Part shown: piece after piece, positions 43,882 through 53,750 of the stretch
How the letters are laid out: every line of letters begins with the position of its first letter
Numbering within the stretch: the first letter of the stretch is position 1
Source: CAZLRH01 sp964562015
Lineage (GTDB): Bacteria; Verrucomicrobiota; Verrucomicrobiia; Opitutales; JABDGR01
DNA: 64,000 nt
Direction of reading: 5' to 3'
Assembly: GCA_964562015.1 (NCBI GenBank)
Contig: CAZLRH010000008.1
Span: forward strand, 124,001 to 188,000
The notes under the pieces: generated by a model
Database searches by the model: none
What the model was told of the DNA's origin: nothing
Seen by the model: only the letters and a program-made list of their open reading frames with translations
Translations under genes and position numbers: made by a program

Positions 43882-46341
43882 TCATCCCTTGTTCGAGATG
43901 CGCATCCCGTAGAATGAGCGGAGCACGAAAAACAGGCCGATGGCGATGAACACCGCCGCCAGCGCGTGCGCCGTCGAGTGCTTCGTATTGACCGCGATTT
44001 CCACCGCGAGAATGCCGAAGAGCGTGGTGAACTTGATGATCGGGTTGAGCGCCACCGAGGAGGTGTCCTTGAACGGGTCGCCCACCAGGTCGCCGACGAC
44101 GGTCGAATCGTGCAGGGGCGTGCCCTTTTGCTTGAGTTCGACTTCGACGAGCTTCTTGGCGTTGTCCCAGCAGCCGCCGGCGTTGGCCATGTACACGGCC
44201 GCAAACAGGCCGAACAGCGCGATGGCGATGAGGTAGCCGATGAAGAACACCGGGTTCACAAACGCGAAGCCCAGCGCGAGCGAGAAGATGACCGCGAAGA
44301 TGTTGACCATGCCCTTTTGCGCGAAGACCGTGCAGATGCGCACAACTTCGTTGCTGTCGGCGGCGGAAGCCTTGGCGTTGCCGTCGAGCTTGATGTTCTT
44401 GCGAATGTACTCCACCGCGCGGTAAGCGCCCGTGGTGACGGCCTGCATCGAGGCGCCGCAGAACCAATAAACCACTGCGCCGCCGGCCATCATGCCCATG
44501 ATGATCCACGGGTTGGTGATGCTCAGCGCCTCAAAATTCGTCCAGCCCTCGTGGGACTTGAGCATGAGGATGAGCGAGAAAATCATCGTCGTGGCGCCGA
44601 CGACCGCCGTGCCGATGAGCATGGGCTTGGCCGTGGCCTTGAAGGTGTTGCCCGCGCCGTCGTTGGCCTCGAGGAAATGCTTGCCCGTTTCAAAGTCCGG
44701 CTTGAAGCCGAATTGCTTTTCCACTTCCTGCGCCGCGTTGGGAATCTGCTCGATGGTCGAGAGTTCGTACACCGATTGGGCGTTGTCCGTGACCGGGCCG
44801 TAGCTGTCCACCGCGATGGTGACCGGGCCCATGCCGAGCATCCCGAACGCCACGAGGCCGAACGCAAAGACTTCGGGGTAATTCATCATCTCGCCGAGAA
44901 TGTGGCCGGTGCCGAGCGCGTGCGTGCTGGCGAGATAACCGCCGAACATCATGGCCGCGAGGGTGAGGCCCATCCAGAAGGCCGAGAATTCGCCGGCGAC
45001 GAGCCCGGAGAGAATGGTGAGGCCGGTGCCGCCTTCTTTGGTGGCGTCCACCACTTCGCGGCAGTGCGCGCTGTGCATGGAGGTGAAGGCACGGGTCAGC
45101 TCGGGAATCACGGCGGCGGAAATGGTGCCGCAACTGATGATGGTCGCCAGCTTCCACCAGAAATACGGGAAGTCCACGTGCAACATTGTGTAGCTGAGCG
45201 CGAAGGTGACGCCGATGCCCATGATCGAAGTGATCCACACCAGCGAGGTGAGCGGGTGCTCGAAATTGAAATCCTTGGAATCCTTGAACAGCGCGCGCGA
45301 CACCTGCGTGTTTATGGCCCAGGCGACGATGGAGAGCGCCACCATCACGATGCGCATGGCGAAAATCCACACGATCAACTGCCACTGATATTGCGGATGC
45401 ACCGCCAGGCAGATGAAGGTGATGAGCGCGACGCCCGTCACACCGTAAGTCTCGAAACCGTCGGCGGTCGGGCCGACGCTGTCGCCGGCGTTGTCGCCCG
45501 CGCAGTCGGCGATGACGCCGGGGTTGCGCGCATCGTCCTCTTTGATCTTGAGGACGATTTTCATCATGTCGCTGCCGATGTCCGCAATCTTCGTAAAGAT
45601 GCCGCCGCAGATACGCAGCACGCTCGCGCCCAGGGATTCGCCGATGGCGAAGCCGATGAAGCTGACGCCCGCCAGTTCATGCGGCACAAATTTCAAAATG
45701 GTGAGCATGATGACCAGCTCGACGCTAACCAGCAGCACGCCGATGCTCATGCCCGAGCGCGTGGGGATTTCGGACAATGGCACGGCCTTGCCGCGCAAGG
45801 CGGCAAACGCCATGCGGCTGTTGGCCACGTTGTTGATCAGAATACCGAACCACGCCACGCCGAGCGAGCCGGCCAGCCCCACCAGCGACCAGAACAAAAT
45901 CAGGACCACGGAGGTCGCCGGCATCTGTTTCAGGTAGCCGAAATAAAACACCATCGTGAAGCCGATCAAGATTTCCAACTTAAGGAGGAGCTTCGCCTGC
46001 TGGTAAAGGTAGGTGCGGCAGGTGCTGTAAATGAGCGCCGAGATATCGAGCATGCTCTTATGGGCCGGCAGGGCCTTGAGCCCGCGCAGTTCATTCAAAC
46101 CGTAAACCGCGCCGAGGACGCACATGACCAAGCCGCCCCAGAGGATGGCGCTGCCGGTCATGTTCACGCCGAACACATTGAAGATAGCGTCGGTCGGAAT
46201 GGGCAATTGAATGTCCGCATCATCCGCATGGGCGACGGGGCCAAAAACACCGGCCAGCCCGAGCAGGGCGAGCACGAGCAGGGGCAGCCGGGCTGCCCGC
46301 AGGAAACGGGGGAGAAAGGAAGCAACGTTAAGCGAGTTCAT
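43882..46341 (-). CDS. hppA: Membrane-bound proton/sodium-translocating pyrophosphatase
   Basis: 819 residues, about 16 membrane helices. It hydrolyses PPi and pumps H+ or Na+ across the membrane. The catalytic loop is present in divergent form: IKEDDARNPGVIADCAGDNA then GDSVGPTADGFETYG. The site that decides potassium dependence reads GNTFKATAK, with Lys where K+-dependent enzymes have Ala, so it should be K+-independent. The ATG at 46341 gives a signal-like N-terminus (LPLLVLALLGLAGVFGPVAH). The ion pumped cannot be fixed from what I see. Transcribed alone, with a large repeat after it. Confidence 0.93.
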   Translation of the reverse strand: MNSLNVASFLPRFLRAARLPLLVLALLGLAGVFGPVAHADDADIQLPIPTDAIFNVFGVNMTGSAILWGGLVMCVLGAVYGLNELRGLKALPAHKSMLDISALIYSTCRTYLYQQAKLLLKLEILIGFTMVFYFGYLKQMPATSVVLILFWSLVGLAGSLGVAWFGILINNVANSRMAFAALRGKAVPLSEIPTRSGMSIGVLLVSVELVIMLTILKFVPHELAGVSFIGFAIGESLGASVLRICGGIFTKIADIGSDMMKIVLKIKEDDARNPGVIADCAGDNAGDSVGPTADGFETYGVTGVALITFICLAVHPQYQWQLIVWIFAMRIVMVALSIVAWAINTQVSRALFKDSKDFNFEHPLTSLVWITSIMGIGVTFALSYTMLHVDFPYFWWKLATIISCGTISAAVIPELTRAFTSMHSAHCREVVDATKEGGTGLTILSGLVAGEFSAFWMGLTLAAMMFGGYLASTHALGTGHILGEMMNYPEVFAFGLVAFGMLGMGPVTIAVDSYGPVTDNAQSVYELSTIEQIPNAAQEVEKQFGFKPDFETGKHFLEANDGAGNTFKATAKPMLIGTAVVGATTMIFSLILMLKSHEGWTNFEALSITNPWIIMGMMAGGAVVYWFCGASMQAVTTGAYRAVEYIRKNIKLDGNAKASAADSNEVVRICTVFAQKGMVNIFAVIFSLALGFAFVNPVFFIGYLIAIALFGLFAAVYMANAGGCWDNAKKLVEVELKQKGTPLHDSTVVGDLVGDPFKDTSSVALNPIIKFTTLFGILAVEIAVNTKHSTAHALAAVFIAIGLFFVLRSFYGMRISNKG

Positions 46342-46594
46342 GGGATAGAAAAAGTGGGCCGGGGAGGCAGGCTCCGCCAGCCGCAAAGGCGAGGCAATTA
46401 AAGAGATACTTCCTGTTTGGCAACACCATTCGACTCCCTAATGGCCGCCGTTTCGCCCCTAGAAGTCCGGCTGATGGCCGCCGCAAAATAAAATTACCCT
46501 GCACCGGCTTCTCGGGTTTGTTTCCCCCTTGCCAGTCCTTCCGCTCGTGGGATTAGATAATAACCTGCGCCTGGTTTTTTTGCCGCATCCCCCC

Positions 46595-48580
46595 GTGAAT
46601 ACCTCAATTAAAATCCCTGCGCTGGCCGTGGCGTTGGCGGTTGCCATCATCACCCTGATTACCCAACAGCGGGAAATTGCCCGGCTGCGGGAGCAATTGC
46701 CGCCGGCGGCCCGGAACAGTGCCCTGCCCTCCTCCGCCACGGGCCCGGCCGGCGCGCCGACCGATTCAAACTCCACGCCCGAAGCCCGGCTCGCCGCACT
46801 GGCGGGGATTTTGAATCTGGGCGGCAAGAATGAAATCGAATCCATGCACCAGGTGCTCGATTTCGTGGACCACTTGAACCCGAAGGACGCCCGCGGCGTA
46901 CTGGATGCGTTCGGGAAGTTGCCCGAAAACGCCGCGTCCGAGTTGGCCAAGAAACTCGTGCTCGCCCGGTGGGCCGAAGCCGATCCGTCCGCCGCTTTGG
47001 CTTGGGCCAAGAGTCGCACCATCTACGATGGCCGCGGCGCGGATATTGCCGCCATTTTTGGCACCTGGGCGGCCAAGGACCCGGTGGCCGCGCTCGCCGC
47101 CGTCAACCAAGTGGACGATGCCCGGGCGCGGGAGGAGATTTATCAGAACATTTTTGCCCGGCTCGCCGCCTCAGATCCCGCCGCCGCCCTCGCGACCTTG
47201 CGGAGCCTGCCCGCGGGGCAGCAATCCCTCAATGCTTACGGGGAAGTATTTTATACTTGGGCTAGGCAAGACCCGCAGGCCGCGTTGTTGGCCGCGCAAA
47301 ACCTGCCCCCGAGCGTGGCCCGCAACCAAGCCCTGCAACAACTCGCGTACGGCTGGGCCCAAGCCGACCCGCCGGCGGCCCTCGCCTGGGCCAACGGCCT
47401 CCCGCCGGGCAACATTCGCACGGGTGCGCTCATGTCGGCCCTGACTTCGATTGCGAAAGAAGACCCGCAAGCGGGCACCACTTACCTCGCCACGCTGCCG
47501 AATGGGCCCGCGAAAAATTCCCTGGTCGTCAACTTCGCGTCGAATTGGGCCACGGCGGATCCGGCCGCCGCGCTGGCTTGGACGGATACCCTCGCCACGG
47601 GACAATTGCACGATCAGGCCGTGCAGGGAGTTCTTGCGCAAATCAGCGAAGCCGATCCGGCGTCCGCCGCCGCGTATCTGGCGCAAATCTCCCAAGCCAG
47701 CGTGCGTGATGTCGTGCTGCCGCAACTGGCCTCAACGTGGGCGCAAAAGGACATCCAGGGCGCGCTCGCCTGGGTGCAGTCGCTGCCCAAGTCCGACGCC
47801 GACGCCCGCAACCAGGCTTTTCGCAACGTCATCGGCACGTGGTCGCAAACCGACCCCGCCAGCGCTGCGGCTTTTGTCGTGACGATTCCCACCGACCCGA
47901 ATTTCCGCGGCATGACGGATGTCATCGCGCAAACGTGGGCCAGCGCCGATCCGCGCGCGGCGTTTGCGTGGGCCCAGTCCCTGCCCTCGGCGGGCGCGGG
48001 CGCGCAAGCCAACGCCATGCGCACCGCCCTTTCTACTTTTGCCAGCGTCGATCCCCAGGGCGCGTGGGACTTGGCGCAAAAAGCGACCTGGAGCCGCAAC
48101 ACCCAGCCACCCGCCGATGGCAACGCCGGCATCCAGACGAAGACGCTCGCCAATATTTTGCTCGCGTGGAGCACGCAAGACGGCGCCGCCGCGGCCGCCC
48201 ATCTTTCCGACCTCACGCCCGGCAGCATTGTCAACGGCGCGGCCAATACGGTCTTGAGCAATTGGATTAAGCAGGATCCGCAGGGCGCGTCACAGTCCAT
48301 TGACGCCATGGCGCCAAGCCCGGCCCGCGACAGCGCCATTACGCAACTCATCGCCGTCGAAGGAAAAAATGATTTGCCCACCGCCTTCGCTTGGGCGTCC
48401 ACCATCAGTGACGGCACCGCGCAGGCCAATGCGTTCACGAACGTTTTGCAGGAATGGGCCAAGCGCGACCCCGCGGCGGCCCGCGCGGCCGTGCAAGCCG
48501 CGAACGTCAGCGACACCCAACGCGCCGCCATGCAGCAAGTGATTTTCCAGTTCTCCCAAGCCGGCGCGATTAAGAATTAG
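46595..48580 (+). CDS. Helical-solenoid (32-aa DP repeat) protein, third paralogue
   Basis: 661 residues from a GTG at 46595; an earlier in-frame ATG at 46529 would add 22 unrelated residues. An N-terminal anchor (KIPALAVALAVAIITLITQQ) leads into a coiled region (REIARLREQL) and then about 16 repeats, very regular, 32-34 residues each: DPAAALATLRSLP, DPQAALLAAQNLP, DPPAALAWANGLP, DPAAALAWTDTLA and so on. There is no LysM. Same family as 19821-22058 and 33528-35735, and the most regular of the three. Probably periplasmic and membrane-anchored. Function unknown. Confidence 0.8.
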   Translation: MNTSIKIPALAVALAVAIITLITQQREIARLREQLPPAARNSALPSSATGPAGAPTDSNSTPEARLAALAGILNLGGKNEIESMHQVLDFVDHLNPKDARGVLDAFGKLPENAASELAKKLVLARWAEADPSAALAWAKSRTIYDGRGADIAAIFGTWAAKDPVAALAAVNQVDDARAREEIYQNIFARLAASDPAAALATLRSLPAGQQSLNAYGEVFYTWARQDPQAALLAAQNLPPSVARNQALQQLAYGWAQADPPAALAWANGLPPGNIRTGALMSALTSIAKEDPQAGTTYLATLPNGPAKNSLVVNFASNWATADPAAALAWTDTLATGQLHDQAVQGVLAQISEADPASAAAYLAQISQASVRDVVLPQLASTWAQKDIQGALAWVQSLPKSDADARNQAFRNVIGTWSQTDPASAAAFVVTIPTDPNFRGMTDVIAQTWASADPRAAFAWAQSLPSAGAGAQANAMRTALSTFASVDPQGAWDLAQKATWSRNTQPPADGNAGIQTKTLANILLAWSTQDGAAAAAHLSDLTPGSIVNGAANTVLSNWIKQDPQGASQSIDAMAPSPARDSAITQLIAVEGKNDLPTAFAWASTISDGTAQANAFTNVLQEWAKRDPAAARAAVQAANVSDTQRAAMQQVIFQFSQAGAIKN

Positions 48581-48672
48581 GCGACGACAGGTGCGGTGCC
48601 TCGGAGTTCATAGTCCTGTCCGCCGCGCAAAAATCATGGCCGGTTTTTTGAACGGGCCTAGGCCAACAAGAT

Positions 48673-50490
48673 TTACTGCGGCAGATTGCCCGGAAAAAAA
48701 TCGGCCGACGCCGGAGCGCCCGCGTCCGGCGGGCTGCCACCGCCAGGCGAGAATCGCAAAACCGGCAAGGGCCCGCCGCGGGAAAAATCCAACGCCGCCA
48801 CCACCATCGCCGTGGCCTGACCGATGTTGTCCATGATTTTATCCCGGTAGCCGCCCAGCTCGCCAACAATGGGGCCGACCCGGCCCGGGGTGCCGTTCAT
48901 TAATTCCTGCAAGGCGGCATTCTGAAAATCCATGGCATCGATCAGGTTCGGGCTGCCAAAATTGCCGCGGAGCCCATGGGCGTCGGCCGGGAATTCGGTG
49001 GGCAGCACTTTGTTCGGAGTGGCCGGCGCCGGTCCCCGCACAAGTGAATTGGCCTCGGGATGCGCTTTAAGATACGCAACCGCACCGCTCACGTCCGCCA
49101 CGGCTTGGTTCACGGCCAGCTTCGCTTTTTCGACGTAACCGCCATGATTGGCAAGGGTTGCCTGGTCGAGGACTCCCTGCGCTTCTTGCAGGTAATTTTG
49201 CACCACGTCCAAGCGCCCGGAGGCCGTTTCTGGCAAGGTGATCGCCATCGGCACCGGCACGATTTTATCCGACTTGAGGCCACCGCCGATTTGGCCCGCC
49301 GTGTTATTGCCATTGCCCCAGGCCATCCAGCCCATGCCCCAGGCGTTGCCATCCCGATCAATAAATAGGCTGTGCGCGGCGCCGCCCGAGAGGGCAACCA
49401 CGCTGCCGTCCACAATTCGCTGGGCCCGCAAAGGGCTGTCCTTGGTGCCGTTCCCCAACTGGCCCGCCGGATTCCACCCCGCGGACCAGAGGCTGCCATC
49501 GTTCGTCAGATAAAGGCTGTGGAAAAATCCGGCGGCCACCGCGGTGACCTTGCCGTCGATCATGATGCGAAACGGCCGGCTCCGGTTGGCCTTGGTGCCG
49601 TCGCCCAATTGACTTTGCAGGTTCCTGCCCATGCCCCAAAGGCTCCCGTCGCTTTTGAAAAATACACTGTGAAAGAATCCGGCCGCGGCTCCGATGACTC
49701 CGCGGGGAACGATTTCCACCGGCGTGAGATGCCCCATCTTCGTGCCGTCGCCCAGTTCGCCGTAAGTGTTGGCGCCCGTCCCCCACAGGCTGCCGTCCTT
49801 TTTGACGAACAGGCTGAAATTTTGCCCGGCCGCCATGGAGGCCACGCCGCTCTCGACAATTTGCACGGGCGTGGTCCGCAAGGTCTTGGTGCCGTCGCCC
49901 AACTGGCCGTCGCCATTGTCGCCCATGGCCCACAAGCTCCCGTCGCTCTTGAGGAAAAGACTGTGGTTTTCCTGCGCGGCCACGGCCACCACCCCGCCCG
50001 GAACAATTTTCTCCGGCACCAAATGCTCCTGCCGGGTGCCGTCGCCCAATTGGCCGAGATGGTTCCCGCCCATGCCCCAGAGACTGCCGTCGCTTTTGAT
50101 AAAAAGACTGTACGCATCGCCCGCGGCGGCGGCGGTCACCCCGCTGTCCACCACGCAATAGGGTTCGAGCCGGTCGACCCGGGTGCCGTCGCCCAACTGA
50201 CCCTCGCCGTTCCAACCCATGCTCCAGAGGCTGCCATCGCCCTTAACAAACAAACTGTGCCCGCCGCCCGCGGCCACGGCGGTCACCCGCACTGCCGGCA
50301 GCAAGGGCGTGGAGGACGGCGCGGCGACCAGCGGAAGCGCCGCAGCCGGAGGGGCAGCGACGACTGGCGCCGGCGCGGGCGCCAGCGTGAGCGGCTTGGA
50401 CCGCGCCGGCTCCTGCGCCAACGCCGGAGACGCCGCCAGCGAAACCATGGCCAGGAACAACGCGCCCATCAAAATCTTATTCATTATCAT
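48673..50490 (-). CDS. Secreted RCC1-type seven-bladed propeller protein
   Basis: 605 residues. Signal peptide (LMGALFLAMVSLAASPALAQ) and an Ala/Pro linker, then seven RCC1-like repeats of ~48 residues (about 70-410): SLWSMGWNGEGQLGDGT, SLWGMGGNHLGQLGDGT, SLWAMGDNGDGQLGDGT, SLWGTGANTYGELGDGT, SLWGMGRNLQSQLGDGT, SLWSAGWNPAGQLGNGT, and a divergent seventh ending GQIGGGL. Seven repeats make a closed propeller. A ~190-residue alpha-helical tail (YLQEAQGVLDQATLANHGGY) has no recognised family. Exported bacterial RCC1 proteins are mostly uncharacterised; ligand unknown. Confidence 0.87.
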   Translation of the reverse strand: MIMNKILMGALFLAMVSLAASPALAQEPARSKPLTLAPAPAPVVAAPPAAALPLVAAPSSTPLLPAVRVTAVAAGGGHSLFVKGDGSLWSMGWNGEGQLGDGTRVDRLEPYCVVDSGVTAAAAGDAYSLFIKSDGSLWGMGGNHLGQLGDGTRQEHLVPEKIVPGGVVAVAAQENHSLFLKSDGSLWAMGDNGDGQLGDGTKTLRTTPVQIVESGVASMAAGQNFSLFVKKDGSLWGTGANTYGELGDGTKMGHLTPVEIVPRGVIGAAAGFFHSVFFKSDGSLWGMGRNLQSQLGDGTKANRSRPFRIMIDGKVTAVAAGFFHSLYLTNDGSLWSAGWNPAGQLGNGTKDSPLRAQRIVDGSVVALSGGAAHSLFIDRDGNAWGMGWMAWGNGNNTAGQIGGGLKSDKIVPVPMAITLPETASGRLDVVQNYLQEAQGVLDQATLANHGGYVEKAKLAVNQAVADVSGAVAYLKAHPEANSLVRGPAPATPNKVLPTEFPADAHGLRGNFGSPNLIDAMDFQNAALQELMNGTPGRVGPIVGELGGYRDKIMDNIGQATAMVVAALDFSRGGPLPVLRFSPGGGSPPDAGAPASADFFPGNLPQ

Positions 50491-50658
50491 AACGCAGGAT
50501 AGTCAGAGGCCTGGCCTTGTTTTATCTCCGCGAGACCGGGACGGACCACAGAATTTTTTGCCGCCCCACTGACGGACGCAAGGTTAATCACGCCGCCTTG
50601 ATTACCAAAAAATCATGGCGGGTGCCGCGGCAATCTGATAAGGCCCGTCTTCCTCTTC

Positions 50659-51999
50659 ATGTGCGCCGCCACTGCATCAGTCACCGCCCCCACGTCGAGC
50701 CCCGCCGTGCCCGGGCCGCTCAAGGTCCTGGTCGTCGGCTCCGGCGCGCGGGAACACGCGCTGGTCAAAGCCTGCCGGCGCAGCCCGCTCGTGCGGGAGA
50801 CGCTCGCCGCGCCCGGCAACGGCGGCATCGCCGCCGAGGCCCAGTGTTTCCCCGTCAAAGCCGACGATGTGCGCGGCTTGGTCAAGCTGGCCCAGGAACA
50901 AAAAGTGGACTTTGTCATCGTCGGGCCGGAAGTGCCGCTGTGTCTCGGGCTGGTGGACACATTGGGGCACGCGGGCATCGCCGCCTTCGGACCGAACCGC
51001 GTGGCCGCGAATCTCGAGGGCAACAAGGCCTTCACCAAGGAATTTCTGCTGCGCCATAAAATCCCGACCGCGTACGGCGAGACGTTTGACACCGTGGAGG
51101 CGGCCGTCCTTTACCTCGCGAAAAAATCCGCGCCCATCGTCGTCAAGGCCAGCGGGCTGGCGGCCGGCAAGGGTGTCACCGTCGCGGCCACGCGGGCGGA
51201 GGCCGAGGCCGCGGTGCGGGCATCCATCGATGAACAGGCCTTCGGTGCCAGCGGCGAGGAAGTGTTGATTGAAGATTACATGCCGGGCGAGGAAGCCTCA
51301 ATGATGCTGCTTGTCAGTGGCGAAAAATACGTCGTGCTCCCCGCGAGCCAGGACCACAAGCGCGTGGGCGACGGCGACACCGGCCCCAACACCGGCGGCA
51401 TGGGCGCGTACGCCCCGGCGGCGATTGTCGATGCGCCCATGCTCGATCGCGTCGAACGCGAAATCATCCGCCCCACGCTCGCCGCGCTCGCGAAGGAAAA
51501 CATCGAATATCGCGGCGTCCTCTACATCGGCCTCATGCTGACCCCAGAAGGCCCCAAGGTCGTCGAGTTCAACGTCCGTTTCGGCGATCCCGAATGCCAA
51601 GTGCTTTTGCCGCTCCTCGAAACCGACCCGCTCCAGCTTTTGTGGGACTGCGCGCACGGTGCGCTGGACCCCGCGGCGGCGCGCGTGCGGGCGGATTTCG
51701 CCGCCACCGTCGTGCTGGCCGCACCGGGCTACCCGACTCAGCCCCGCGCCGGCGATGTCATCACCCTGCCCGACCCGGCCCGCCTTCCGGCGGGCGCGGA
51801 TATTTTACATGCCGGCACGAAACGCCGCGAGGACGGCGCGTTGGTCACCAGCGGCGGCCGGGTCTTGTCCGTCACCGCCACGGCGGCGACGTTGCGGGCC
51901 GCGCTCGATGCAGCGTATGCCGCGTGCGCGCTGATTCAATTCGACGGCTGTCACTATCGGCGGGACATCGGCGCGCGCCAGTTGCAACGGGAAAAGTGA
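50659..51999 (+). CDS. purD: Phosphoribosylamine-glycine ligase
   Basis: 446 residues. PurD joins phosphoribosylamine and glycine with ATP to give GAR in purine synthesis. Features: N-domain VLVVGSGAREHALVKACRRS, LAAPGNGGIA and VGPEVPLCLGLVDTL. The ATP-grasp domain has VVKASGLAAGKGVTVA, EDYMPGEEASMMLLVSG and NTGGMGAYAPA. Metal and active-site region: EFNVRFGDPECQVLLPLL. The start ATG at 50659 leaves about 18 residues before the family start. purC lies at 60.6 kb, so the pathway is dispersed. Confidence 0.96.
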   Translation: MCAATASVTAPTSSPAVPGPLKVLVVGSGAREHALVKACRRSPLVRETLAAPGNGGIAAEAQCFPVKADDVRGLVKLAQEQKVDFVIVGPEVPLCLGLVDTLGHAGIAAFGPNRVAANLEGNKAFTKEFLLRHKIPTAYGETFDTVEAAVLYLAKKSAPIVVKASGLAAGKGVTVAATRAEAEAAVRASIDEQAFGASGEEVLIEDYMPGEEASMMLLVSGEKYVVLPASQDHKRVGDGDTGPNTGGMGAYAPAAIVDAPMLDRVEREIIRPTLAALAKENIEYRGVLYIGLMLTPEGPKVVEFNVRFGDPECQVLLPLLETDPLQLLWDCAHGALDPAAARVRADFAATVVLAAPGYPTQPRAGDVITLPDPARLPAGADILHAGTKRREDGALVTSGGRVLSVTATAATLRAALDAAYAACALIQFDGCHYRRDIGARQLQREK

Positions 52000-52087
52000 T
52001 TCATAGATTGACCGCGAGGGGAAATTGACCCGAAATGGCGCGCCGATTCCACCTTGCCGGGGTTTATTCTCCCACCCCGCGACGCCG

Positions 52088-53134
52088 ATGACTTTTCCCT
52101 CCCGCCACGCCTGCCTGCTATTTCTTCTGCTCGGAACGGGCGGAGCTTTGCACGCGTTGCCGCCGGGTGTGGACCCGGCGCTTTTCCCCGACGCCGCCGC
52201 CCGCCCGCCCGCGGAAATCGAACTCGCGGGCCTTTCCGTGCTATATCCCGGGCGCGTTTTGCGCGATGCGCCCTTTACTCCCGACGTCGGCAACGAGGGC
52301 CGCGCCCCGCAAGTTTGGGAACTCGGCCGCGGAGACCAGCCGCACTGGGTGACACTCGTGCGCGTGTACGACCTCGGCGCAGTCGGCCCGAAATTGGGCG
52401 AATGGCTGACGCGCACCAACGTCATTCTCGATTTGCGGTACGTCTCCGGCAATGCGACCGACGCGGAAACTTTTGCGGGCATTTTGGCCAAGGCCGGTCT
52501 CGCCTCGGTGCCGATGCAAGCCGCCGGAACCCTCACCGCGCCGGCGGAGTTGCCGCACGGCACTGTTGCCGAGGCGCATCCCCTGACCGCGCCGCCCGTC
52601 CTCGTTTTGACGAATGGCAAAACCGCCGGGCCCCTCGAAGCGTGGCTGGCCGCGTTTCAGGCGAAGGAAAGTCTCCTCGCCGTCGGCACGCCGACGGCCG
52701 GGCAACCGGGCGTTTACAAAACCGCGGAGGCCGCGTCGCCCTATTATGTGCTGGCGGGTGAATTGCAGCCCGGGGCGCGCTCCATCGCGGGCACGGGCCT
52801 GCAACCGCGCTTTCCCGTGGACGTGATGCCCGAGCAGAATTTTCGTGCGTATATGGATGTCGAACACGGCACCGAACCCGCGACGCTTTTGCGCCACGAC
52901 ACCTTGACGACCCAGGCCCAAATCGCCGCTCCGGCCAGTGCCACCGGCACGGGAGCCGCGCCCGTGTTACCGAAGGATGATTCCGGCGACCCGGTGTTGC
53001 AGCGCGCGGTGGACATCGTTGCCGCTTTACAACTACTGGGGCGGATGCCAGCATCGCCTCCGGCCCCTGCGGGAACCGCCACCGTGCCAGCTCCGAGCCC
53101 GTCGGCGCGCTCTGCGGTCAGCCCCAAACCTTAG
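52088..53134 (+). CDS. Exported S41-protease-like protein lacking the catalytic serine
   Basis: 348 residues. Signal peptide LLFLLLGTGGALHALPP. The central region follows the order of a tail-specific protease (S41) core: VILDLRYVSGNATDAETFA, then PPVLVLTNGKTAGPLEAW, then LLAVGTPTAGQPGVYKTAEA. The usual TASAAE serine site reads TAGPLEAW, so the nucleophile is missing. A Pro/Ala-rich tail closes the chain. No PDZ domain is apparent. It may be a binding or scaffolding relative. It sits 88 bp after purD and 19 bp before the phosphatase gene. Confidence 0.55.
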   Translation: MTFPSRHACLLFLLLGTGGALHALPPGVDPALFPDAAARPPAEIELAGLSVLYPGRVLRDAPFTPDVGNEGRAPQVWELGRGDQPHWVTLVRVYDLGAVGPKLGEWLTRTNVILDLRYVSGNATDAETFAGILAKAGLASVPMQAAGTLTAPAELPHGTVAEAHPLTAPPVLVLTNGKTAGPLEAWLAAFQAKESLLAVGTPTAGQPGVYKTAEAASPYYVLAGELQPGARSIAGTGLQPRFPVDVMPEQNFRAYMDVEHGTEPATLLRHDTLTTQAQIAAPASATGTGAAPVLPKDDSGDPVLQRAVDIVAALQLLGRMPASPPAPAGTATVPAPSPSARSAVSPKP

Positions 53135-53153
53135 GGATGGTGTATATTACGGT

Positions 53154-53666
53154 ATGCCTGAGCGGAATCTCATCGTCTTTGTCTGCACGGCCAACATTTG
53201 CCGCAGCCCGATGGCGCAGCAATTGTTGCGGCACGCGCTCAAGGCGGAGCCCGCGCCGCTGAAGACCCTGAAGGTGGTTTCCGCCGGCATTTCGGCCTAC
53301 GGCGGCGACCCGGCTTCGCCCAATTCCCAGCGCGTGCTCGAAAGCGTCGGCCTGGATTTGTCCGACCACGTCAGCCAGCGGTTGACGCAGGAAATGGTGG
53401 ACCAGTCGTTCGCGATTTTCTGCATGACCACGATGCACAAGCTGCTCGCGGAAACCCAGTTCAACCCCACCTGCCGGCATTTGTACCTGATGCGCGAGTT
53501 TTTGTCCGGCGACGTGGACAAGGAAATCCCCGATCCTTATGGCCAGGACCGCGCCGCCTATGAAGCCGCCCGCGACGCCATGGTCGAGGCCGTGCCGTCC
53601 ATCCTCACCTTTCTGCGCAAAAATCTTTTGCCGAATCCGCCCGGCGCAGCCAAAGGCCGTGCGTAA
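53154..53666 (+). CDS. Low-molecular-weight protein phosphatase (LMW-PTP/YwlE family)
   Basis: 170 residues. The P-loop CX5R reads VCTANICRSPMA (Cys11 to Arg17) and the general-acid loop is IPDPYGQD. The family includes tyrosine phosphatases and YwlE, the protein arginine phosphatase opposing McsB. In YwlE the residue before the second P-loop Cys is Thr and determines arginine specificity; here it is Ile15, as in tyrosine phosphatases. Yet the next gene is rpiB and glyA follows 2.5 kb on, resembling the Bacillus ywlE-ywlF-ywlG-glyA order. The specificity is therefore open. Confidence 0.9.
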   Translation: MPERNLIVFVCTANICRSPMAQQLLRHALKAEPAPLKTLKVVSAGISAYGGDPASPNSQRVLESVGLDLSDHVSQRLTQEMVDQSFAIFCMTTMHKLLAETQFNPTCRHLYLMREFLSGDVDKEIPDPYGQDRAAYEAARDAMVEAVPSILTFLRKNLLPNPPGAAKGRA

Positions 53667-53750
53667 GTGGAAGGTGCGCTCCTGGCGCGTTTTCTCACGA
53701 GTCTGCCAGCGTGCGCGGCGCAGCCGCTTAAACCGAAAAATTTTAACTCC

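Noticed and set aside
43966..46401. Very long open frame (over 800 codons) antisense to the pyrophosphatase gene
   Set aside because: The translation is His/Arg/Glu/Ala-rich with no domain. Such frames are expected opposite GC-rich genes with strong codon bias.
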